Made by a program: the position numbers and the translations under genes. The notes beneath the pieces were generated by a model that saw only the letters and a list, made by a program, of their open reading frames with translations, had not been told where the DNA came from and made no database searches. DNA of 64,000 nt from Forficula auricularia (Eukaryota; Arthropoda; Insecta; Dermaptera; Forficulidae). Shown piece by piece: positions 1 to 11,100 of the stretch (the first letter of the stretch is position 1; the number at the start of each line of letters is the position of its first letter). The DNA lies in NCBI GenBank assembly GCA_024734495.1, contig JALMQS010000055.1, positions 14,169,189 to 14,233,188 on the forward strand. Direction: 5' to 3'.

Positions 1-1381
1 TAAAGGGTGGCCCCTAGTATCTATGATGAAAATTTTTATTGAAATCCGAATCATCAACCAAATTCAAAATTTTATGAATCAAAAAAATTCCTTGTGCTTG
101 AATTATTATATTAAAAAATATTTACATTTACATAGCTCGTAAACTTTTAGACATTTCTCTTATATAAACTTTTCGGATGGAAATTAAATGTACTTTAATA
201 TTAATAAAAGTCCTTATATGAATTGGTTTACCCCAAAGTTTTAGGCAGTAATGGTGAAATTTAATTGTAAATTGAGATAAAAATACTCCATATACAAAAC
301 TCATTGTTCCCCTAGAAAAATCGAAACTCTATTATTAATATTATTATTATAACGTGGAATCACTTATGTATTTCTCATTAAATTATTTCGTTACTTATAA
401 AATTTGTCAATTCTACTAAATAGTTAGTTCATCTCTAATCGGATTACTGAAATTGAAACCTTGTGGTGGCTAATCAGCTAGCCGGCTGACCCACTCTCAC
501 TGACTACTGTATTTTGGGCCTCTGGAAAATTTTAACGGACTAGTTGTATCAGATATGAAAATTAAATTAATTTAATTCAAGACATAAAGGGAATAAATAC
601 AAAATGCTTATTACTAATGAAAATGACTCATTTCCTCAAATTTTTTCGTTAAGTGTTCCCTTTGTACGGTCGAAGGCATTTTTGAACTCTCAAAGCTTCA
701 CGTAAAAACTAGAGCTACTGACTCTTTACTAAGAAACTTTTATAAAATTAAATTGAACTTTCCAACAAAAAATCTTAATAAGCTAGTCTATCTTAGAATA
801 AATGAATTAATCTATCAATAGTAAATTAACTTTTTTAAGATTTTTATTTATTTATTTTGTATGATCTCTTAAACAAAGCCCATTTGGTATGACCATAATT
901 AAATAGTCACATATTTTTATTTTAATATCAAGGTGTTTATATGTTGTTGTGAGTGTGTGTAAATTGGTGTAGTTGTCAGATGATAGCCGGTCAAATTTTT
1001 GCGATGAACCAAGCCCTAACATGAACCCAGACTTCTTGATTCGTAGACAAGGACTCCATCTACTCGGCTCCCCAATTCATTTTGAGACATTCTTTTTTTA
1101 TAAAACAAATTAAATTCTTTTTTAGTTTCCCTTAAATATTTGTCTTAAAAGTATTTTTTATCTCTAACATAAGAAGCCGATTGATAATGAGCATTGACGT
1201 AGCTAGGATTATTTTCTAGGTAGACCTGAATCCCATTCAACATTTTATTTCGCCAAAATATTAATCATTCTATTTATTTTTACGATTTCTCGATTAAACC
1301 CCAAGTAAATTAGGATGAGCCGTGCCCAACCTGCTTCGTCCATAGTTACGCATCAGATGATAATAAACATTTTAGATTTTA

Positions 1382-1630
1382 ATAAAGTTGTTGTAGGGAA
1401 ATGAAATAAGGACAATAGCTTATGCAAATAATTTTTATTTTTTGCCAACCTTATTATTTTCAATCTGTTTGATGACTAAGAAGAAATATTGATAAAATGA
1501 CAAATATGCAAAGAGGTTAATTTATTTGAGCCCTGAGGAAGTCTACAAATTTGACGAAAAGTTGGCAAAAAATAAAAATTATTTGCATAAGCTATTGTCC
1601 TTTTTTCCTTACAACAACTTTATTAATTTA
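1382..1630. repeat. Foldback (inverted repeat), arms about 68 bp
   Basis: The segment 1382-1449 reappears as its near-perfect reverse complement at 1561-1630. Both arms contain the core GCTTATGCAAATAATTTTTA or its complement. A loop of about 110 bases separates them. This geometry is typical of a small MITE or foldback element. I could not define a target-site duplication or assign a family. Confidence 0.6.
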
Positions 1631-1867
1631 ATCGATGGACATAAATAATCAAAATAATTTTAGATATTCTTATACCATTAATTGAACGGCTTATTTTATT
1701 ATATTCTATTGGCAAAAATCACAATAGGTATGACATCTCTTCAAGATATATAAAATTAATATTTACATGTAAAATCACCCACTAATACCTAGTGGCAACC
1801 ACTTGGGGAGTTACTTAAGAAAATAAAATAAAATAAAAAAGCTTGCTTTTAGTAAAAAAACGATTAC

Positions 1868-1965
1868 TCCAATTGGGGATTTGAACCCATGAGAAACAAC
1901 ATATTGAATATTTCTAATTAAAAAGACTGATGATGAAGATAAACGTTCGAAACTATAGTCTCTAG
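1868..1965 (-). repeat. tRNA-like SINE fragment
   Basis: On the minus strand a B-box-like GGTTCAAATCCCC sits downstream of an A-box-like stretch around TATAGTTTCGAACG. A related copy occurs on the plus strand at 22583-22672 (shared GACTATAGTTTCGAACGTTT). Dispersed copies and no clean cloverleaf point to a tRNA-derived SINE rather than a working tRNA gene. Confidence 0.4.
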
Positions 1966-2137
1966 AAAATAAATTATATTTATATAGGTATTTGGATCAA
2001 GCACAGGATTATTTTCCTATTCTTACTATGTACCCCGTATCTACGTCTCTGATTTTTACCAGCAGCATTATGTGTTATAATTAAGATTTTTAATAAATGA
2101 AATAAAATAATAATGTCACTATTTCTAAAATACATAC

Positions 2138-5100
2138 TTAATATTGTATAGACAACTTCAAAAGCAGCCACTAAATCATTTTCAAAAGTTTTCACAAAAG
2201 GAAATACGAAATAACTCAAAAATTCCGTTTGTGCCAATATTGGTGCCTGATTTGCAAGGGAAGATAACACTCTGAAATATTCAAAAAAGTAAAAATAAAA
2301 AAATAAAAAAGAGAATTAACATTTGCATTTCAGTGGGAATATCAATTAGCAAAACGTATTTTTTCCTATCATTTAAGCAAATGTTCTTGTTATAATATTT
2401 CCTAAGTAAAATATTAGAAATAAAATGGGATGAATAAGCAAATAAAATTATTAATTCACTTATCCTGTTTTATGTGATATCATGAATTAATTAGTAATAA
2501 TTTATAATCAAGGCCAACTAATAATTTTTACAATTTAATATTAACAAAAAATTGGATTAGAAACTTCTTGGATCTTAGGTATCTCTTGTAAATATATTTA
2601 TAACTTATAAGTAATTAAAGACTAATAATAATAGAGAGTCAAAATGTCTATAAGGTCATTGTCGCTAGTGTTTGGGCCTTCTCGACTGTGTATGGCACGA
2701 CCATAAGAAGTTCATATCGTATAAATAAATCTTTATTACTTTATGGAGTATTTTAGTGATTAGGAGTGAGAAATTAATATAATTTATCTTTTTATGTTTA
2801 GGTCCTTCGTATTAATAATAGAAAATTTTGAAATCGATAAATGTTCATGATGAATTATTTATTATTGTAAGTTACTAGTTTCGCCATTGTTTGGCTCATC
2901 AGACCTATTTACATTTTTTGTTTATAAAATTTTTTTGGTTGAACAAGACATTTCACTGGGAAATCACAGATAACATATCACAATAGATAAGTTTTTATCC
3001 ATTCATGACGGGCCAGTTCCAGAAAGAATACATTCGACGAGAGACAGTCCAAGAGTTAAAACGTGGTTAAATATTTAAAAATAGTGTCTCCATGTCAAAT
3101 CACATCCCCAAGGAACGATCCACCATGGTCGACTGGCTATGAACCCGAATTACCTCTTGATATTAATGAGATGTCTATTTTTAAAAATTTATTTTGAATG
3201 CAAAAATATAGATCTATAATTACAGTTTTATACTTTCCATGCCCCATTATAGAAATCGGCGAATTCATAGTCTTGTTGTTTATTTAATATATTTGGTTCA
3301 TCTACACTCGGGAGCAGCTAAATCGACTCAACCTCTAAGCGCGCATACAAAGTTGTTTTTCTTTTAAATGGCCAAGCCGATATTTATAAAATAAATATAT
3401 CTTTAAAGCTTATTTATTTATCTTTATATTGATATCAATTTCAAGCCAATCGGCTCATTACTTTTTAAATTATGTGATCCGAATGGCTGAACTGGAAAAA
3501 TTGCTGTTCCTAGCTGCCGCTACTTGTTAGTTACAATTTCCTTATAAAAATCAATGTAACCAATTATTCTTATTAATCGATTTTCAGCAATTGACCTGAA
3601 CACATCTACGCAAATTGACACAATTGTTTTTAGAAAATCATGGATACTAAGCCAGAAGTTGCCGCTCAAGTTGTTGCTCTGTTGGAACAGAGCCTTAGCC
3701 AAAGAGAAGTCGCTCTTCAATTGAACTTAAGTCAGTCTACTGTCTCAAGAGTCTACAGAAGGTTTCAGGAGACTGGTGCCTTCACTCGGAGACCGAATAC
3801 CCGCCGCCGCCGGTGCACGTCTGAGAGGGATGACCGTTTTATCGTCACGACGTCTCTCCGAAACCGCCACCTCACTGGTGTCGATGTCCAGCAGCAGCTG
3901 AGAGAAGTTCGAGGTCTGGCTGTCAGTCGGTGGACAGTCAGAAGACGCTTGAAGGAAGCCAACCTCACTTGCAGAAGACCTGCCTCTGGACCAAAATTAA
4001 CCTCACGTCACCGTCAAGCTCGACTTCAATTTGCTCGAGAACATCTCAATTGGAGTATCGACCAATGGCGGGCTGTCCTTTTCACAGATGAGTGTAGAGT
4101 TTGCATTCATGGAAGTGACAGGAGAAGTCGGGTCTACAGGCGTCAGGGAGAGCGATTTTCTCAATGCTGTTTCTCTCAAACAGTGTCACATGGTGGTGGT
4201 TCCTGCATGATTTGGGGTGGCATTTCTCTGGAGGGATAAACAGATATTGTTTTTGTGCCTGGTGGAGGCCGGGGAGGGGGTCTAACAGCTGACCGTTACA
4301 TTGCTGACATTCTCCTGCATCATGTTGTTCCTTATAAAGGATTTATTGGGGAAAATTTTTTACTGATGCATGATAATGCCCGGTGCCACACTGCGATGGT
4401 CACTCGGCAATACATGACCGAAGTCGCTATCCACACCATAGAGTGGCCAGCGCTCAGCCCAGACATGAATCCCATCGAACATATGTGGGACCACCTCAAA
4501 CAAAGGGTTCGAGCCAGAAATTCGGTACCTTCGACCATTGATGAGCTTAAGACAGCTTTGTTAGATGAATGGGAAGGCATCCCTCAAGATTTTATAAAAA
4601 AACTCATCGGGTCGATGCAGGATCGCATGCGGGCTGTTATAAAAGCTAGGGGGGCAACACAAATTATTAAGAAAATAAATTTTCTTTGTTATGTTTAAAA
4701 TGTCAATTTTATTTTAATTTTGAACATCCCTACTTTTCCTTTCCTTTACACCCTTTTTTCCTTTCATTGTCATTCAGATCACATAATTTAAAAAGTAATG
4801 AGCCGATTTGCTTGAAATTGATATCAATATAAAGCTAAATAAATAAGCTTTAAAGATATATTTATTTTATAAATATCGGCTTGGCCATTTAAAAGAAAAA
4901 CAACTTTGTATGCGCGCTTAGAGGTTGAGTCGATTTAGCTGCTCCCGAGTGTATATATATGAAATTAAGGTTTTGTCTGTACATTGCTCTAAATCACGCC
5001 AAATTTTGGTTGCACACGTTTCAAGCAAAGTTATGAACGAAAACACCATCAACAAAATTCCTGTCTGTCTTTGGCGGTTCGGTTGATGGCAAAAATGGTT

Positions 5101-8100
5101 GCTGGTCATTTGTTGTTAACTTTATTGGGAAACACCGGTGCACCGAAACACCTGTTTCAATGGTTTCCGAAAAGTTGCTCACGATTCACGTAAAAACGGC
5201 TGAAGGGATTATTATGAAATTTCATATTTACATCAGATGTCTTCTAACTTACGTTTTTAGCTTTATAACGTTTTGATATTTTGACCCCAAAAGGGGTTTG
5301 GGGGGGCGCACGAATGAAAATCATCAAATAAGGTCAGGTGGGCTAACTGGGGCCGTGGGCAACTGGGCCAGGGGTCCTGTAACCCCAGAGCTTTTTGATT
5401 TTACCGCATTTTTTAGCGCAATTCACTTTTTCATATTGGTGGGAAATTTTCAGTGTTCCTGAATTAGAGAAATTTCTTTAAGTTTATTTTATACTTAAGT
5501 ACTTAGTTAAGTTAATTACTTATTTACTTATTTACCTAGTTATGTGCTTATTTCTTACCTAAGTTGCCTTACCCAGTTCCATGAAAATATTGAGACTTGA
5601 GTAAGTACTTAATTAAGGCTTTCTTAAGCATAAGGAACTTATTTAACTTTATTTCAATGGGTAAAATAAAATTATTTTGTTTAGTTGTTTGATTTATGAT
5701 ACTTTTTTTGTATTTTCTGTAATAAAAATCGATTTTAAAAATTATACTTGGCGTTTAAAAACTTATCTACCTCAAAAAATTCAATAGAATAAAAAAAAAT
5801 TTAGGGCTTGGTGCAACTGGGCCAGCCTAGTCAGGGCCCAATTACCCCGAATCGCTTACATCTTTGATTATTTTTAATCCATATACAAATGAGACTAATT
5901 CTACCTACGGCCAGGGCCTTGAAGTATAGGGGAACATGTCCAACTGCTCAAAAGATGTTAAAAATTAAAAAAACAGCAAATTGGCTGGGCTGGTCCAATT
6001 ACCCCACAACGCGTTTAACTGGGCCAACCGCAAAACTTTACATTCAACTTAAGATAATTCCAAAATTTTGAATAATCAAAAGTTGAAAGTATCATGATTA
6101 TTTGAAGAAAATTTCATCTTTCAATTAATATAGTCACGAGATCTATAAATTGTGAGGAAGCTTAGTTATAGCCAAAAATATGGAGTACTATCCTTGGGAA
6201 AACAAAAGAAGCTGGCTCAGTTACCCCACCTGACCTTAACTCCTAAAATATTAACCCTACGGCAAATTTTATGATAAACAAAGTTGTAGGGGATGTGATT
6301 TCTGACAACTTTTGTTTAAAAAAAATTCCCCAAAAAGCATCCAAAAAAGAGGGGGGGGGAAATGGAAATTCTTGCCCTTGGAGCAAACTCAACCAAATTT
6401 TATACACATAATCTCTGGGCCTCTAGAGAGCTAGAAATTCAAAAACTAACCACCCAAAATGGGGGGGGGGGGGATAAAAAATGAAAATCCTTTCTCTCTG
6501 CCCAAACTCAACCAAATTTTGTATACATAATCTGTGGGTCACTAGAAGGCTAGAAATGCAAAAACTGGGTGCGGAGGGTGGGTGCGGGGGTGGAATGGGG
6601 GTGGGGTGAGAGCTGAGGCGGAGTAGGATGGGGGTGCAGAGAGTGGTGCGGGGTGGAGTCCAGGGAGCTAGGCGGGGGTGTGGTGCACAGGGTTGGATGG
6701 CACGGGTTGGGTCCGGGGTCCAAGGTGGGTGAGGTGCGGGTGGTGGTGTGGGGGTGGGGGTTGGGAACGGGTGTATGCTGCGGGGGTGGGGGTGCTGGGT
6801 GGGTTTAGGGGGTGTGGTGGGAGGGAGTTGGGGGTGAGGGTGGGGTTCGATGACTGGGGGTCTAGGGGGCGTGCCCCGGCTAGCAAGAGGGCCGTCGAAG
6901 GCGGGCCTTGCAGCTAGTTGTTTATAAAAAGACTTTCCACAAAAAATCTCTTAAAACTGTTGTTGCCCTTGTAAACAGTTTTAAAATTATTCTTGTTAAG
7001 CTCATGCCCCGTTTTAGGACCAGATGCTCCGTCAAAGCCGTGTGGCTGACATTCTTATTTCTAACATTTAGATCATGTTGATACAATCGTTGATTTTTGT
7101 TCTTTGTCGTTCCGATATATGTGTTATCACAACTACACTGGTATTTGTATACTTTGTTGAACTCATTTTGTTATTAAATTTCATTTATCCATTTCAAAAT
7201 TTTCTATTATTAATACGAAGGAGCTAAACATAAAAAGATAAATTATATTTATTACTTTAGTTTAGAGGACAGATGATAAAAACTACGGAACTCTTGGTAT
7301 ATCCAACCGTTTTTATTTTCAGGGAATATTTTGTGTAAGAGAAATTAGCTTTCTCAAATCTTTTAGAAAAATAATATTGCTTATCGAACTGCTAATTAAA
7401 TTGGAAGTAATAAAATTATTTATCGTCTGGCCTAAGAGAACCTTATCATCATTTTCTGTCCAATTTCTACGAATTTGTTCTTAAATTCAAAAACCAAATT
7501 CATGATTTTCGAAAAGTTTCTTTGAAAGAAGTAATTATTTTCAGACTTAATACCAAATGATAGAAAAACCTGATTATATATCGTTATATAAGGGACTGGA
7601 AATTCATAAAATCTTTATCTTTTAGAAATAATTATACTTGTTATGATAATGATCTTAAAAATGATTCTATAATTGTGGCCATTAAGTTAATATATATATA
7701 AAATAAAAAGAAATGATTAACGTGGTATACATAATTATTTTTCTCACAAGACAAGTCTAAAAAAATGATGAATTATTTGAGCTTTTTATTAATACTTTAA
7801 CTTTACCAAGAAAACAAGTGCTTCTTTATCCCTTTTTTACTTTACCATACAGGATATGGTCAAGTATTGTAATCGTCCATGAAAAAAGTGGTTTTTTTCC
7901 ATCTTTTTTTCGAAATATCTAAAAAACGGCTGAAACTATTTTGATTAAAAAAATTGAGCGAAACCATGGCATTTCGCTCTACAAAAAAGACTTAATAAGT
8001 GAACATTGAAAAAATTATATTTTTCGGGATAATAATTGTTTTGTCAAAATGTCTGTTAGTCTGTGCGTTACCAAATTTTTTGGACAAGCTAGCTCAAAAA

Positions 8101-11100
8101 CTAGTGTGAATATCGAAACCAAATTTCACACGTAGTTTTGGTCCATTGAGATTAAGAGCTGATTAGATTTTGGTGCATATCGACCCAAAATTAAGGGGGA
8201 TGGAGGGGGGGGGGTTAAAAATTAAAAATCTAGGACGTTTGAGCAAACTCAACAAAATTTTGTATACTTAATCAGTGGACCCACAGAAGTCTAAAAATGC
8301 AAAATCTAACCTCCCAAAATGGGGGAGGGGGGGGGGAATCTGGGTCAAAAAATTACTATCTAGGCTATTTGACCAAACTCAACCAAATTTTGTATACATA
8401 ATCAGTGGGACCCCAGAAGACTAAAAATGGAAAAACTAAACGCCCAAAATTGGGGGTAAAAATTAAAAATCTAGGCCGTTTGAGCAAACTAAACCAAATT
8501 TTGTATACATAATCAGTGGACCCCCTGAAGCCTAAAAATGCAAAAACTAACCCCCTCCCCTACATGATTATAAATAATTTTATTAAATATTAAATATAAG
8601 TGAGGGGCCAGGTTGTATGGTAAAGTCAAGTGGATGGCCACATCAGAACACCTCAGCTTATTTCAAAATAGATCAAAATTGGCTAAAACTATTTCAATGA
8701 AAATAAAAATTGATCAAAATAACCACATTAGGGACTTGAAAAAAAGTTTTACACACCAAACATCTAAAAAATGATATTTTCAGATATGTTATTAAATTCT
8801 TTTATCATAATATTCTATGGCAAACAAGGGAGTTAGCAAATTTTGTAAAAATTTATATTTAGTCTTATTATATAATATAAGATAGATGGTTTTAATTGAA
8901 GAAAAATTAGGGAGAGGTGCTAAAATTTCCTAAGAAAGGTTGTTATATTTAAAAAAAGATTTGAATATTATTTCTTTCGGAAATAGGTGTTTCAAAACAA
9001 TGAAATTATTACTATAATAATTTCGTGTATATGTATTGTATTATCTTGAAGACGGAAATGACTACGTGAAATTGATATCAATTCACGAAAAATTAAAATG
9101 ATAAAATCACCAAGGCCAGAAAAATATCAATTTATATTTTATTTGATTTCAATATACGAGCTGGGCACATGTATAGTGAGGTCATGTTAAAGACCAAATC
9201 ACCTTATTTAAGTGATTTAGGTGAAAGAGTCTTATACCATATATATATAAATTCCTCGTTTATTCCTTTTCAATGACAAATAGGAACGAATTTGATATTT
9301 CAGTTCTTTTGGATCATATAAGGTATAAGAACCTCTCGGTATACAGCCCGACTCGCACTTAGCCGACTTATTACTTTAAACATAGCTTAGCTAAGTGAAG
9401 ATCAGTTTTCTATTTCTATTTCGCCTTATCGAGTTTAAAAATATCTATAACCTTATGAAAAATAATTCTAAAACATGATTTTATTTTCTGTTTGTAAATA
9501 ACTAAATCATTATGTAAGTAGTTTGTTAGGTAGAAAATTAAATTAAAAATTGCTAGATTTACATTTCGAGAAATTCTTAAAATCCTGTATTATCCCCTCC
9601 AATTCCCGTTGCTTCTGCTTTCCTTAGATAGGTATAGAAATTGATTTTAGAAAAATAAAATACGTTTTGTGGGTGTCAGAAGTAAAACTCCTCGAAAATC
9701 AATGGTTGATGTGTAAGTATGCACACTATAATTTCAAAGGAAAGCATTGATATTAGGATTTCAAAGAAGGGTAATTTGTAAGTGAAAGTCGTGTTGTACA
9801 CACCCCAGCTGATTTAGAAAGATGTATTTTAATCTAGAGCTCTATCATTCGATTAATTATTCTTAAATATTATTATAAGTACTATACCGGTTACAGCGAT
9901 TTTGAAGATGTTTATTCTCGATGCAACATGCAGGAACTCCTGGCAATTTCGGCTGGCTGGCCAAGAGAAGAAAAGCTTCACGATTGTTTGGAACTTGCAT
10001 GAGAGCTTTCCAAATAACTGTACGATACTCATCAGGATATATTCCAAATTGTTTCAATATCGGGACAAGTCTTTTTAATTCCAACGAGTCTTTAAGCTAT
10101 AAAAAAGTTAACCTTCTTACGTTAAATTCAATAAACATCGTGGTTAGAATCAGTAAAACAAGTTACTTATATTTTCTTTATTTTCTAGTTACATAAAACC
10201 ATATTTTCAACAAAGTTCGTTTATAACTACTCTGCATGCTCGATTTTTTTCTTCTCATTTCAGAGATTTCTAAACATGAATATGTAAAAAAGAATAAGTG
10301 AAAAATTTCGTGTGATTTTATTAGGCTTGGATTAACCTTTAAACACGATAAGCACTTGCTTAGGGGAAAAACGGCATTACAAAAATGCAGATAGAAAAAA
10401 AATAATTTTGGCTGCTTGGTATGAGTACATCAAAGAAGAGAAGTTTCGGCTGGAAAACAAACTAGATTGGACATTTTTAAAGATATAATTTTTTTAAAGG
10501 GCCTCCACATCTCCGCTTATACACTCCAATCCTTCCACTCAGGATCCGGTTGAGTGGCACAGGGTGTGGTCACAGCAGAATGGTGTGAAACCTTAGTATG
10601 CTACGGCCAAGAAGAAAATAACAAAAAACAAAAAGGAATACTGCATGTCGTCCAAATAATAAAAACAATTAAACAAACAAATAAATAAATATACTGGGAG
10701 AAATAAACAAACAAATAAATAAAATAAAATAAAAAAATAAATAGTTAGAATATGTCAATGGGTTTGAAGAAATTGTAGTTAAATTAAGTAAAAATAAATA
10801 ATTTAAAAAACAGATCAATAAATAAGTAGCCAGGAAGTTGCCATAGTCAAGGAATAAAGAATAAATAAATAAATAGGCATAGTCTAAGTAAAAAAGCCTA
10901 CTAGTTAGTTGCAGGGGAAACTTCTCTTTTGATAAGCAACTCAACCCCCGAAGCATCGAATCTAAAGTCTATTAAGCAAAAGTTTTGTTTAGAAAAATAA
11001 AATTTTATTTTACTATATTTATATTTTTTGATATTTAGTTAAATATAATATATTGGGAGGGGATAGGGGTGAGTACCAAAATCATTTAAGACTTCTTAGG

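Larger units (their letters stand above)
1..2137. other. Non-coding stretch, downstream part of TBC1D31 locus
   Basis: I see no exon here. It lies on the 3' side of the last recognised TBC1D31 exon (minus strand), so it is probably intron. That exon ends in phase 1 at 2138, so further exons must exist, but I could not recognise the next one. Contents: AT-rich DNA, a SINE-tail-like segment near 852-895 sharing the ACAAAGCCCATT motif with the SINE near 25.9 kb, a foldback at 1382-1630 and a tRNA-like segment at 1868-1965. Confidence 0.5.
3301..6917 (+). mobile_element. Helitron-like element, copy 1 (disrupted)
   Basis: The 5' end, once the Tc1 element is removed, reads TCTATATATATGAAATTAAG and follows an A at 3300. 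The 3' end is CTAG (6914-6917) followed by T. TC...CTRR termini inserted between A and T are the Helitron hallmark. A second, shorter copy on the minus strand (21354-21816) shares both ends and ends CTAA|T. No Rep/helicase coding was found, so it is non-autonomous. Most of its length comes from two insertions (Tc1 at 3305-4951, MITE at 5331-6236) and a G-rich expansion at about 6342-6860 that copy 2 lacks or has much reduced. Confidence 0.75.

Noticed and set aside
6668..6917. Overlapping open frames on both strands in the G-rich block
   Set aside because: Pro/Gly/Val/Trp-rich translations come from base composition; no family features on either strand.
10669..10956. 95-codon minus-strand open frame
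   Set aside because: Translation of an AAATA-type simple repeat; no exon borders fit TBC1D31.
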